DNA from: Clostridia bacterium
GTDB taxonomy: Bacteria > Bacillota > Clostridia > TANB77 > CAG-508
DNA: 64,000 nucleotides
Assembly (NCBI GenBank): GCA_022792395.1
Contig: JAAWAX010000020.1
Coordinates: forward strand, 1 to 64,000
Direction: 5' to 3'
The stretch's first letter is position 1. Each line of letters opens with the position of its first letter. The notes under the pieces are model-generated. The model was not told the origin of the DNA. It worked only from the letters and a program-made list of their open reading frames with translations, and did not search any database. Both the position numbers and the translations under genes were made by a program. This document shows, piece by piece, positions 54,877 through 64,000 of the stretch.

Positions 54877-57735
54877 TTATTGATATTGTTGCAATTCATT
54901 TTGAGCATCTGTTGTCGTATAAAAATTATGCGATCCTCCAACGTTAGCATTTCTCAAAGAATCATTTACATCATTAAATAAAAATATACAATTTTGTAAC
55001 CATCTTTGTTGGTCATCTCTTATTGATGAAGCAGGAGTCATAAAATATACTGCACATTGTGCTTTATCCCCTGTTGCCACTACATTATTTACAGCATCTA
55101 TCGTTGTTTGTGATGGATTTGCTCTTTCATAATGACCATTTCTGGTTGGTTGAAACTGATTTGGTGCAAACACTACATCATATACTGTATTAGGGAATTT
55201 GGAAGATAAAACTCTGTTTAATATAACACTAGCTACATATTCCTGTTGTTGTTGTGTTCCTCCTCCTCTTTCTGCACTTGTAATTTTATATAATATTTGT
55301 AAATCATTTTGTGTTAAATTTAAACTAGCATAATTAGCTCCTACGTTTGTTCCAACATTAGACATATTAGATGGTTCAAATTCACTAAAATCATATGTTA
55401 AAACGCCATAACCTTTTCCTCCTGTTGCTTTATATAACAAATATTTTATTAAATCTAACATATTGACTGTACTTTCATTAGTTTCTATGATTTCAAACAA
55501 CCATTCAGCTGCATCTTTTATTCTACTTTTATTCAATCTATATTTTTTATCTCTAAATATAGTAACAAAATTTGGTTTATCTGAATCGGGGTCTGTTTTT
55601 TCTTTCGTTTCTGCTACGCCTTTAACATATTTTTGTGTATTTACAGTATTTGTTACATTATCACTAATATTAATATATCTATTATAATATTTAACTTTAA
55701 TGTTTTCATCACAAGTAACTTGATAGGTTACTCCACTAGCTGCTGCGGAATCAGGAATCGTACTTTCTTCCGTTGTATCTTGTGTTCCTGGATTCGCAGC
55801 TGCAGAACTAGGAGTTGTATTGGAAGTAGTATTTTGAGCTGCTTTTGCTGCTGCATCTGCTGCCGCTGCTGCTTCTCTTACTTTTTTTGCTAATTCTGCT
55901 TTTTTGGCATTAATATGTTCACAAGAATAACTGTCCCCTTCACTATTAGGGGTATTTGGATATTCTTGGTCTTCTTTTTCAAATGTACTGGTATTAGTTG
56001 TTTCCACTGGTGCATTATAAGTAAATTCATTTTCATAATCTACAATCCAAACATCTGCCTTTGTTAATTCTGTTTGAATGGTATTGGTTTGTGTCACTAC
56101 CGTTTTGGTTGTTTTATATTCATTCTCTTCATGTGGATCATGTACATCATTCGTAATCGTATCTGTTGCTGTTTGTTCCTTACATTTAGCTGTAATCGTT
56201 GCTTCTACAACTGCTTTTATTCGTTCCGTATAATTCCATTCATCCACTTGCGTATTTACTGTCAAATTGTCATGAACTGTTATTTGGATATCACTACCAT
56301 AAATTAAGTCAGTAAGTTCAAATATAAAATTCTTATCTTCTCCAACTACTAGCAATGCCCATAACATATCAAAAGGCATCGTATATTGTTTTACCATAGC
56401 TTCATAATTAATATTAGTAGTTGTCATGGAGTAGGTTGTTTCATCCTTACTTTGAACATTTGGATCATTGGTCGTTACCTCTGTGTCAACTTGTGTCCAA
56501 GTAGCCACTACTACTGTATTACCTACTGTATTTCCTCCAACGGTTGTCCCTCCTGTTGTTCCTCCTGTCGGTGTTCCTCCTACGGTTCCTCCTTTTGCAT
56601 CCGTTACTACAATATATTTACAGCCTCTCATAATTTCACTTATATCATACCATCCATATTTACTTGAACTACCAGGATTACATATATACACTTTTCCATT
56701 GCTATCAATATCTACCAGTGCCATAATATGACTTCCACCTGTAAAAATAGTATTGCTATTAACAGAAACCAACATTACTTTTCCATTTCTCAAATTGTCT
56801 TGTATTGTTGATGCTGAAGGATTTTGTATTACTTGGGCACTCATACCAAGGGAATTCATTTCTGCTTGTAAAGTTGAATACGATGTTAAGCCATAAGTAG
56901 AATTCATTTCAGCGGCAATTACTCCTGGACTATAATTTAAATTTGTCAAACCACTTGCTAAAATAGCTATTGATGTTGGTCCACAACCAGAACTATGGAT
57001 GGTTCCATCCCAATAAGGATTTTCTGCATAAGAACCTTGATATTGTTTGTAATGTTTATAGGTAATTCCAGCTGATGATGTGTATTCTTCTGTATATCCA
57101 TCTCCATCTGCTCCACTTAAATTACCATTAGCAGAACCACTTGGTACATTAGCTGAAGCACTAGAATCCGATTGTTTTAAAGTAAAGTGACTTAAGGCAT
57201 TTTTCTTGGCTGTTTCATCTCCATTATTATTGTAAGCATCTACATAACTTTGAAAAGTTTCTGGATTAACGTAAGTCAAATTAGACTTATTTCCATCCGT
57301 ATCTGCTCTTTTAAATTTTATAATTCCTTGTATTTTATCAGGATTTTCTATCATCTCATCCCAATCTATTGGGTCATCTGGATTTGGTCGAGTATCTGGA
57401 TATTGTGTTACCATTTCTGCTTTCATCATTCTTGCTAATTCTTCTGGACTATCTAAATATTCATCTACTCTACTATGCTCTTCTAACATCTTGTCCCATA
57501 AATCTTGTGCTGTTGTTTCGATTTCAAATTCTCCATCTTCATTTATTGAAACCCCATCCATATATTGTGCTGCCCCATAGGGTGCACTACTCCAATCACC
57601 CTCTTTATAAGTACCATCATCTACTGTTATATAATATAGCGCTGATGATAATAAAACTATCAAAAATACTAATACTATAACTGCTCTTATCACTCTTTTG
57701 TAATGTCTTGAAATAAAATTTTTAACTTTATCCAT
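54877..57735 (-). CDS. Bifunctional cell-wall hydrolase: C39-like cysteine peptidase plus SleB/CwlJ-type domain
   Basis: A 952-residue membrane-anchored protein (segment about 17-35). A papain-like C39_2 peptidase domain spans about 225-375, with Cys in SSGCGPTSIAILASG, His in GGSHIMALVD and Asn in YICNPGSSS. An Ala-rich, Ser/Thr-rich linker region with a run of Ala/Asp (about 625-665) follows. The C-terminus (about 810-952) is a Hydrolase_2 domain with ITSAERGGGTQQQQEYVASV and VILNRVLSSKFPNT. The protein probably opens the peptidoglycan for the secretion apparatus, like VirB1-type hydrolases, but with an unusual pairing of domains. Confidence 0.82.
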   Translation of the reverse strand: MDKVKNFISRHYKRVIRAVIVLVFLIVLLSSALYYITVDDGTYKEGDWSSAPYGAAQYMDGVSINEDGEFEIETTAQDLWDKMLEEHSRVDEYLDSPEELARMMKAEMVTQYPDTRPNPDDPIDWDEMIENPDKIQGIIKFKRADTDGNKSNLTYVNPETFQSYVDAYNNNGDETAKKNALSHFTLKQSDSSASANVPSGSANGNLSGADGDGYTEEYTSSAGITYKHYKQYQGSYAENPYWDGTIHSSGCGPTSIAILASGLTNLNYSPGVIAAEMNSTYGLTSYSTLQAEMNSLGMSAQVIQNPSASTIQDNLRNGKVMLVSVNSNTIFTGGSHIMALVDIDSNGKVYICNPGSSSKYGWYDISEIMRGCKYIVVTDAKGGTVGGTPTGGTTGGTTVGGNTVGNTVVVATWTQVDTEVTTNDPNVQSKDETTYSMTTTNINYEAMVKQYTMPFDMLWALLVVGEDKNFIFELTDLIYGSDIQITVHDNLTVNTQVDEWNYTERIKAVVEATITAKCKEQTATDTITNDVHDPHEENEYKTTKTVVTQTNTIQTELTKADVWIVDYENEFTYNAPVETTNTSTFEKEDQEYPNTPNSEGDSYSCEHINAKKAELAKKVREAAAAADAAAKAAQNTTSNTTPSSAAANPGTQDTTEESTIPDSAAASGVTYQVTCDENIKVKYYNRYINISDNVTNTVNTQKYVKGVAETKEKTDPDSDKPNFVTIFRDKKYRLNKSRIKDAAEWLFEIIETNESTVNMLDLIKYLLYKATGGKGYGVLTYDFSEFEPSNMSNVGTNVGANYASLNLTQNDLQILYKITSAERGGGTQQQQEYVASVILNRVLSSKFPNTVYDVVFAPNQFQPTRNGHYERANPSQTTIDAVNNVVATGDKAQCAVYFMTPASSIRDDQQRWLQNCIFLFNDVNDSLRNANVGGSHNFYTTTDAQNELQQYQ

Positions 57736-57779
57736 ATACTCACCTCAATTCTTGCTTTATTTTTTAGTTCTTTTATTTT

Positions 57780-58715
57780 TTAAACTTCTGCTTTAAATTC
57801 TACTGTTTCACTTAATTGACCATTATATAAAGATAAATCGGAAAAAACAATTTGCTTTATTTTTTTAGTAGATACATAAGAACTATAAAATTTAATGGTA
57901 ATCTCTTTTGTTTCACCCGAACTAACAGTTAACATTGGTTCTGTTAATTCATGATTATAAGAAGGATATTGATTTTCTTTACTATCCTGTAAATATAATG
58001 ATCTCCCATCAATTCTATTATCTAACCTCATTAAATCTTCTGTTTGATTTGTAACTTTTATGGTATATTCTTCCTGTTCCATATAAGTATTTTTACTTAA
58101 TACTTCTATGGCTATATCATTCTTTTCTGTTTTTTTATTGATTTGTGTTTTTCCGATATAACTATTAATGTTTAGTTTGTATCCTTCCTTTTCTTTTTTT
58201 ACTGTAATATAATCCTGTTTATCCCTACCATCATTGCTTTTTCCTGTTGAAAGCATATCACTTATCATTCTTACTTTATAGGTATTATCAACCCAATTTT
58301 CTATGGAACAGGTTTTCTTTTCTCCTTGAAATACATCATTATAATAGGCCTGTTCAAAAACTTCTAACGTATCATACATTTGTGTTTTACATTCATCAGT
58401 AAGCAAATCATACGCTTGTTGTAATTCTTTGTTATTACAGTAAGATATAAACTTATCTATGGTATCCGTAGCATTTTCTAATTGAGAATTTGATACCTTT
58501 TCTCCTGTAACAACTGATTGATTGGTAGTTAATTGCGTAGTATTACTAATTGTTTTTCCTATTTGACTATTGCCATCATTTGTTGCTATTCCTTTTTCAC
58601 GATTTATTTTATATATGTAATTCACCAATCGAAATAAGATAAAAGCAGAGACTATAATTATACAAATCCCCCATATCTTTTTTCTGTTTTGATTATAATA
58701 TCGTATCAGATTCAT
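57780..58715 (-). CDS. Membrane-anchored NTF2-like protein of the type IV secretion cluster
   Basis: A 311-residue protein with a membrane segment at about 13-34 and an NTF2-like domain (about 85-185) beginning DTIDKFISYCNNKELQQAYD. A beta-rich C-terminal domain follows. The arrangement resembles VirB8/TcpC-like bitopic subunits of Gram-positive conjugation systems. It starts with GCGGAGGAAATAATT before ATG 58715 and lies 23 bases after the VirB6-like gene. Confidence 0.6.
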   Translation of the reverse strand: MNLIRYYNQNRKKIWGICIIIVSAFILFRLVNYIYKINREKGIATNDGNSQIGKTISNTTQLTTNQSVVTGEKVSNSQLENATDTIDKFISYCNNKELQQAYDLLTDECKTQMYDTLEVFEQAYYNDVFQGEKKTCSIENWVDNTYKVRMISDMLSTGKSNDGRDKQDYITVKKEKEGYKLNINSYIGKTQINKKTEKNDIAIEVLSKNTYMEQEEYTIKVTNQTEDLMRLDNRIDGRSLYLQDSKENQYPSYNHELTEPMLTVSSGETKEITIKFYSSYVSTKKIKQIVFSDLSLYNGQLSETVEFKAEV

Positions 58716-58738
58716 AATTATTTCCTCCGCTTTTTTGC

Positions 58739-61510
58739 TTATTTTTTAAAGTCGTAAAATTTGTCAATTTCTTTTAATCTTTGTTCTGCAAATTTATCTT
58801 TTTCTTTTACGCCACTTTCTCCTGCCATATCTCCAAATCTTGTTTTCCATTCGTTTCTCTTCTTGCTTGTCATGTGATTTGTATTACCACCTACCATTTG
58901 TCCTAATTGCGCAACTGAAATTGCTTCTTCTTCATTTCTTACGACTCCTTCTGTTTTTAATTTGTATGCTGCTGCTATTTCTTTTTTATCTGTAATTTCA
59001 TTTTCTAGACATTTTTCAACTATTCCGCCTCTTTTTAACATTTTCTTTGCTTCTGCTTTTCCAAATTTTTGCTCAAAATAATTTCTATTTTGTACATCTT
59101 TTAGATAATCTTTTACATAGTCATCCATAGCATCTTGTTTATATTCACCTTTTGTATATGCTACATCATGAACAGCTTTTACATCTGGATCATCCATTGG
59201 AGATTTGATTGCTCCTACTTTTCCTGAACCTACTGCATATCCTGCTGCAGCTAATCCTCCACCAATTTTGGAAAGATTACCTAAATCTCCTGTGGTTGCT
59301 GCTATTGCTACACCTGCTGCTCCAGCTGCTGCTCCTAATGCTGCTCCAGCTGCTACTTTACCCATCGTTCTAATTGGATGTGAATTCTCAATTTTTCTTT
59401 TCAAGTTTCTTGGCATACTTCTCATTGCTGCTTTTTGTGCCGCTGCACTCGCATGAAGCATTCTTTTTACTCTTCTTCCTGCTTTTGTTTTTGGCGTTTT
59501 TGATTCTTTTTGAGTTCGTATGGATGGTGATTGAGTTGGTAGTTGTCGTGGTGGTGGTTCCATTCCATATGCATCATAAACTTCTCTATCATACTGTCCC
59601 CCCATTTCTCCACCTTCGTCTTCACCGGAAGAAAGTGTCGGATTTGCTTGTTCTTCTTCTGGTGGTGCATAAGATGGATCATTATGTGGATTATAATTTG
59701 CATCATATTCATCTGTCCATGGATTAAAATACTCTCCATCTGCATTCTGTCCATAACCTTCTGCTGTATATCTATCCATTGCAGTATCTACTTGTGGTGT
59801 ATTACCTTCTTCTCTTGATTGTCCTCCACCTTCTCCTAGAAAAGCATCCATTGGATTAGCTTCTCTAGGACTTGGTACTTTTCCAGGGTCTCCTTCTCCA
59901 GATTCTCCTCCTTTGCCATTTCCACCATCTTTACCTCTTTTTCCTCGATTTAGTAAACTATTTAAAGCTGTTGATGCCATCATTGCACCTGCAGGTCCTA
60001 TGGCTGGAGCTGTTTGTGCTTTTTCAAATCCAAATAAGCTACGTAATAGTTTTTCTGCTGGTATCATGAATCCAAGTGCTACTATACTATAAATAGTATT
60101 CGTTGATGCTAATTCAAATGCAGAGGTAACCAAAATATAATATAGTAATAAATGCATTGGTTGTATTAATAAATTGAAAATATATTCTTTCAGCCATTTA
60201 TCAAAACCTTGTGCCTTTCCATCATTAATCTTATCAATACAATAAGTAAGTGCTACCATTGGTGCTATTATGGTTAGAAAAGCTAAATGTAGAACTCTTT
60301 TTAAATACACAACTGTAAAATATAAAGTAAATAAACAAAGAATCAAAAAACATATACCTAAACCAATATATTGCGCACCATATTGTTCCATTTGCAATTG
60401 TAGTCTTAAACTTCCCATAAGGTTAGTTGGCCATACCAAATAGTCTTTTCCACCCTCTTCTTGTATGTATTCTTCTAAATTAAGATGGTCGGCATCTACA
60501 GCTTCTTTGATTTTATCATTTGCTTCTATCGTAACCGCATATCCATCCTCATCTACTGCAGTTTTTACAACATCTGTTAATTTTTCTACTAGCATTACTG
60601 AAAATGCCATAATGTAATGCATTAAAAATAACAAACAGAGTCCTATAAACCAATCCTTTAACATTGTCAGATATTTCGATTTGTCAGAAGCTACGCTTGA
60701 TAGTATCATTCTTATAGCAATATACACTAATATTGATAGCATTAATACTAAACATATGTTTCTCAAAGCATTATACCATGAACTTATTGTATTTTTTAGA
60801 ATTACTGATGAATTTTGATTGGAGGTTTTTATTTCCTTTCCATCTTTTTTATAATAATAATAGGATAATTTTCCATGTTTGGCAATTTCCTCATTCGCCT
60901 CTTCTAAACTATCATAGTCACTTAATTTAATACTTTTTCCAGTATCAGTCTTTGCATATATTTCTTTTGGATTGTTAAAGTAATTTACATCAAATAATAA
61001 AATATTACCCTTAAAAATTTCCTCTGCACTATAGGTGTACATTGGTAAATATAAATCATCTGGTAATACTTGATCATTAAACCAAACTGCTGCCATAAGT
61101 GCTGATGCTCCCGCTGCTATAACAGTACCCATTCCAACTGTTACAGTAGCTACAGTACCAGTTATTGCTGCTGCCACAATAGCTGCCGCTCCCATTGTAG
61201 CAACAATTAGAACAATGGCTATTGCTGCTGCAGCTATAGCAACTAAAATCGTTCCTAAAGTTTCCCAAAATGTACTTCCCATCTCAATTTCATATAATGT
61301 AGAGGATGATCCCATTATAGTTCTACCTATCGTATCATTAATTCCATCTCCAAGGCTTACTAGTAAAGACATAATAGGTCCCATCAATTTACCACCAAAT
61401 TCTACTACATCTGCTTGAACTGGTTGCATGGTTATTATTTGAAATGACAAGATAATTAATAAGGCTATTACTAATTTTTTCCATATACTTTTATTCGTAA
61501 AAATCTTCAT
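58739..61510 (-). CDS. VirB6/TrbL-like multispanning channel protein
   Basis: A 923-residue polytopic membrane protein. It has a signal peptide (about 10-33, ending VQADV), an Ala/Gly-rich hydrophobic region (about 85-145) and a cluster of five to six membrane helices (about 235-485) of the TrbL/VirB6 kind. A long cytoplasmic tail with a Gly/Glu/Asp/Pro-rich region (about 520-660) and a further Ala-rich segment (about 705-745) follows. It sits between VirB4 and the NTF2-like subunit, as expected for the inner-membrane channel. Low-complexity parts make exact boundaries uncertain. Confidence 0.78.
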   Translation of the reverse strand: MKIFTNKSIWKKLVIALLIILSFQIITMQPVQADVVEFGGKLMGPIMSLLVSLGDGINDTIGRTIMGSSSTLYEIEMGSTFWETLGTILVAIAAAAIAIVLIVATMGAAAIVAAAITGTVATVTVGMGTVIAAGASALMAAVWFNDQVLPDDLYLPMYTYSAEEIFKGNILLFDVNYFNNPKEIYAKTDTGKSIKLSDYDSLEEANEEIAKHGKLSYYYYKKDGKEIKTSNQNSSVILKNTISSWYNALRNICLVLMLSILVYIAIRMILSSVASDKSKYLTMLKDWFIGLCLLFLMHYIMAFSVMLVEKLTDVVKTAVDEDGYAVTIEANDKIKEAVDADHLNLEEYIQEEGGKDYLVWPTNLMGSLRLQLQMEQYGAQYIGLGICFLILCLFTLYFTVVYLKRVLHLAFLTIIAPMVALTYCIDKINDGKAQGFDKWLKEYIFNLLIQPMHLLLYYILVTSAFELASTNTIYSIVALGFMIPAEKLLRSLFGFEKAQTAPAIGPAGAMMASTALNSLLNRGKRGKDGGNGKGGESGEGDPGKVPSPREANPMDAFLGEGGGQSREEGNTPQVDTAMDRYTAEGYGQNADGEYFNPWTDEYDANYNPHNDPSYAPPEEEQANPTLSSGEDEGGEMGGQYDREVYDAYGMEPPPRQLPTQSPSIRTQKESKTPKTKAGRRVKRMLHASAAAQKAAMRSMPRNLKRKIENSHPIRTMGKVAAGAALGAAAGAAGVAIAATTGDLGNLSKIGGGLAAAGYAVGSGKVGAIKSPMDDPDVKAVHDVAYTKGEYKQDAMDDYVKDYLKDVQNRNYFEQKFGKAEAKKMLKRGGIVEKCLENEITDKKEIAAAYKLKTEGVVRNEEEAISVAQLGQMVGGNTNHMTSKKRNEWKTRFGDMAGESGVKEKDKFAEQRLKEIDKFYDFKK

Positions 61511-61530
61511 AAGGTATTAACCTCCCAAAT

Positions 61531-63483
61531 TTAGTTCATTTTCTTTTTAGCCAATTGATTTAAATTTGTTTCCACAAATTCAAATTCTTTTTTCGTTGGT
61601 ACTATTTTCAAAATTGCTGTATCTGCTCCAACTTTTAATAATCCTTCTCCTCTTTGGCAAGTTACTAAAAAGTTTGCTTCACCTTCTGAAAGTTTAAATA
61701 CTTCTTTTAAATAAGCAATTTCTGACTTATCTTGTGCCAAAAATAACTTGGTATCAGAAGATGTTAAAACAGCTTGTGCTTCTTGTTTTTCATAAAAATC
61801 TTGAAATCTTTGTGATATAATAGCAAGAGATACATTCCTTTTTCTGGCACGTCTTGCCATTTTATTTAAAAAGTCTACCGCTTCTGGATAAGGAAGTAAC
61901 ATCCATGCCTCATCCACTAACACTCTTTTTTTACTAGCTTTACTCTTATCTTCACTATTTTTCTTAACGAATTTTTCCCAAATCCAAGAAAGTAATATTT
62001 GTTGTGCCAAAGGTCTAGCAAACCTTTCTTCTAATTGAGAAATATCCAAATTAATAAATGGTGCTCCATCTAAAAGGTCAAAAGTAGATTGTCCATCAAA
62101 ATATGCCATTTGACCATCATATTCCCTAATATATTGCTTCATAACTTTTAATAAATAACTATAATGATATTGATAATCAGGATTTTCATTTTCTTGTGCT
62201 TTTGCTTGAATTCTTCTATACCAACTTCCTATGGTTGGCATATTCTTTTTACGTTTTGTCAATAAACTTCCTTTCGCTACATTAATATCATTTGATTGAT
62301 ACAAACTATTTGGATTACTTGTAATTCCAAGAGCTGCATATTCTTCTGCTACTGATTCTGCTATAATTTGTTTTGTAAGTTCATTCACCTCTGTACTTCT
62401 TGTACTACCCTTCGCCATGGTTAGTAATCCTTGTGTAACATCTTCTACTTTATTTTCAATTCCCAAAATAGTTCTTTCTTTTCCTGTTATTTCATCTTTT
62501 ACTGTTTCTGTTTCGATATCAAATATATTAATAACAGTTTTGGATGTTGGACTAATTACGACATTAATTCCACCTAAACTTTCAGCAACTACTGTATATT
62601 CTCCTTCTGCATCTAATGCCAAACTTTCAATTCCCATAAGTACAGAAGATCTAGATACTAACGTTTTCATAGTAACAGATTTACCCGCTCCAGATTTTGC
62701 AAAGATAACCATATTATAATTTGTAAGTGAACTATGGAAATTATCAAAAAGAATTGGTGTTCCTGTTTGTTTGTTAAATCCTAAAGGTACGCCAGAAGGA
62801 TGTCCAATTTCTGAAGTGGTAAAAGGAAATACCGTTCCCATAGAAAGTCTATCGAATGTATGTAATTTTTGAACTTGATCTTCCATTAATGGTAAATTAG
62901 ATTGGAATGCTTCCTCTTGAATTCCCCAAGCAGTTTTAATTCCAACCAATGTTTTAGACATTTCTGTCGCTAACATCTTTGAGAATCTATCTAAATCTGC
63001 TAAATTGTATGCAAATAGAGTAGAAACAATAGATGCTTCATACAATTTGTTAAAACCTGCTGCAATTTCATCTCTTAATTGTTCTGCCTCAAATCTTTTT
63101 TGTGCAATTGTACTCTCTCTATTTATATTTCCTTTATCTGCTGCTACAATTCTTTCTGTTTCTAATTCATTAATAACTCTATTTAACTCATTTTGTGATC
63201 TTTCTTCTTTAATTGGATTAATGTAAATAGAAGTATTAACATCTCCAAATAAGTACATATCTCTAAATAATTCTGGGAATGTACACATTCTTGGAAGAGT
63301 AGAAACAAAGAAACTTCTTGCATATCTTTTTGTATTAGAAATAATTTCTAAATGGTCAATGTTAGATACATCTATACCTGAAGGTGCTATCAAATCTTTT
63401 ATAGTCTGTCCTTGTAAGAAATTATCCTTATTTTCTTCAGGAGATTTTTTTCTTTCTTCTTGTTGTTGTTTGTTTTTCTTCAT
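61531..63483 (-). CDS. VirB4-type secretion ATPase
   Basis: The conserved ATPase of type IV secretion, 650 residues from ATG 63483, which has a perfect GGAGGAAAGGAAA site; a longer start at 63516 would overlap the previous gene further. The N-terminal domain includes RYARSFFVSTLPR. Walker A is FAKSGAGKSVTMKTL (about 263-277), Walker B KRVLVDEAWMLLPYP (about 520) and the later SQRFQDF completes the VirB4/TraC signature. The start lies within the 3' end of the preceding coiled-coil gene (47-base overlap). Confidence 0.92.
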   Translation of the reverse strand: MKKNKQQQEERKKSPEENKDNFLQGQTIKDLIAPSGIDVSNIDHLEIISNTKRYARSFFVSTLPRMCTFPELFRDMYLFGDVNTSIYINPIKEERSQNELNRVINELETERIVAADKGNINRESTIAQKRFEAEQLRDEIAAGFNKLYEASIVSTLFAYNLADLDRFSKMLATEMSKTLVGIKTAWGIQEEAFQSNLPLMEDQVQKLHTFDRLSMGTVFPFTTSEIGHPSGVPLGFNKQTGTPILFDNFHSSLTNYNMVIFAKSGAGKSVTMKTLVSRSSVLMGIESLALDAEGEYTVVAESLGGINVVISPTSKTVINIFDIETETVKDEITGKERTILGIENKVEDVTQGLLTMAKGSTRSTEVNELTKQIIAESVAEEYAALGITSNPNSLYQSNDINVAKGSLLTKRKKNMPTIGSWYRRIQAKAQENENPDYQYHYSYLLKVMKQYIREYDGQMAYFDGQSTFDLLDGAPFINLDISQLEERFARPLAQQILLSWIWEKFVKKNSEDKSKASKKRVLVDEAWMLLPYPEAVDFLNKMARRARKRNVSLAIISQRFQDFYEKQEAQAVLTSSDTKLFLAQDKSEIAYLKEVFKLSEGEANFLVTCQRGEGLLKVGADTAILKIVPTKKEFEFVETNLNQLAKKKMN

Positions 63484-64000
63484 TTTCCTTTCCTCCTTCT
63501 CCTTTGTCTTCTTCATCTATCTTTTCTTTTGCTTTTTGTGCTATTTCTGTCCCTACTAATTCTTGATTTTCATCAATTAGCATTTTAGCCATTTTACTAA
63601 TTAAAGCTTGCATATCTTTCTCTTTTTTCTTGACTTCTTTTTCTCTCTCACTTTCTTCTGCTGCTTCTGTTAATTTTTCGTTTGCTTTTCTTATCGCTTC
63701 TTCTTCTATTTTTTGATCCAATACTTTCATTCTTTTTTCTAGTACATCTTGTGCTGTTACATATAATTCATCATATTTTGCATCTAATGCTTGATTTAAT
63801 TGATAAACATCTGCATCATCCCTGTTATATGCCATATATAATAATTCTGCTAGTTCATTGGAATTTAGTATTTTCCCCTTCAATCCACAAACTGCTAAAG
63901 ATGCAATTGCTGATTGACATTTCGTGTATAGTTCATTAAAAGCCATATCTCTTATTTCCGATTTTTGAATATCTGGGTTACTTACTTCTTCTGGTATATA
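63437..64000 (-). CDS. Coiled-coil protein of the type IV secretion cluster, partial at window edge
   Basis: The frame is open to the window end, so the true start probably lies outside; ATG 63946 has only a weak upstream site. The visible 187 residues have a helical N-terminal part (AFNELYTKCQSAIASLAVCG, NSNELAELLYMAYNRDDADVY) and a long Lys/Glu coiled coil ending in a basic tail TTTRRKKKIS. It overlaps virB4 by 47 bases. The upstream part may contain a PrgI- or VirB3-like segment or another secretion subunit, which cannot be seen here. Confidence 0.6.
   Translation of the reverse strand, partial: YIPEEVSNPDIQKSEIRDMAFNELYTKCQSAIASLAVCGLKGKILNSNELAELLYMAYNRDDADVYQLNQALDAKYDELYVTAQDVLEKRMKVLDQKIEEEAIRKANEKLTEAAEESEREKEVKKKEKDMQALISKMAKMLIDENQELVGTEIAQKAKEKIDEEDKGEGGKENEEKQTTTRRKKKIS

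Overview
The window is AT-rich chromosomal DNA from a spore-forming member of the Clostridia, probably an uncultured gut-type lineage. The sporulation and germination genes (spoIIR, spmA, spmB, sleB, ypeB, a GerM-like lipoprotein, a small acid-soluble spore protein, an AbrB/SpoVT-type regulator), the low GC content and the Firmicutes gene orders (SRP RNA-dnaX-ybaB-recR; trmN6-rsmI diverging from abrB) all point there.

Main observation: ten apparent +1 frameshifts interrupt eight genes, and all ten sit exactly on an in-frame CGG codon. At each one, skipping the C, so that CGGN is read as GGN (Gly), restores the conserved protein. The genes are a ZIP transporter (three sites), a VirD4/TraG coupling protein, two arylsulfotransferases, MurA, SpmA, a 1443-residue 2-hydroxyacyl-CoA dehydratase/activator protein and a patatin-like phospholipase. 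The regained glycine lies in the Walker A of the coupling protein, next to the catalytic Cys of MurA and in the GxSxG elbow of the patatin. By eye, CGG occurs about 90 more times on coding strands, but out of frame. Only two other in-frame CGG codons were found (11990-11992 and 49048-49050), and those genes read straight through. This looks like CGG being an unassigned or frameshift (quadruplet) codon, with a systematic sequencing artefact as the main alternative. A tRNA-Arg(CCU), tadA and ttcA lie together at 30.4-31.8 kb; none of these supplies a reader for CGG.

Layout. 0-2.9 kb: truncated ZIP gene, a small ORF, structured repeats and an IS with long target duplications. 2.9-7.2 kb: prfA and a YhaN/YhaO-like pair. 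7.3-10.3 kb: type IV coupling-protein operon. 10.3-14.6 kb: DnaJ-like protein, a membrane protein, ddl and murF. 14.9-20.8 kb: surface cluster with a pilin-like FGE-fold protein whose C-terminus resembles a diversity-generating-retroelement target, two arylsulfotransferases and a second FGE-fold protein. 20.9-26.4 kb: SASP, VanW-family protein, ypeB/sleB and a glycolipid glucosyltransferase. 26.6-31.8 kb: recR, ybaB, dnaX, SRP RNA, tadA, tRNA-Arg, ttcA. 31.9-35.6 kb: sugar-phosphate mutase and UDP-sugar pyrophosphorylase. 35.8-43.7 kb: spoIIR, murA, walJ-like, rlmH, spmB/spmA, abrB-like, rsmI, trmN6-like, gerM. 43.9-50.9 kb: two micro-peptide genes, the giant activator/dehydratase, patatin and a DnaJ membrane protein. 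51-53.5 kb: ABC exporter. 53.5-64 kb: type IV secretion operon (VirB4, VirB6/TrbL-like, two NTF2-like membrane proteins, C39/SleB hydrolase).

Intergenic DNA carries at least three dispersed repeat families. One has a conserved core flanked in each copy by its own long inverted repeat. The type IV secretion parts are split by about 45 kb of housekeeping genes, which suggests a resident chromosomal system rather than one compact integrative element.
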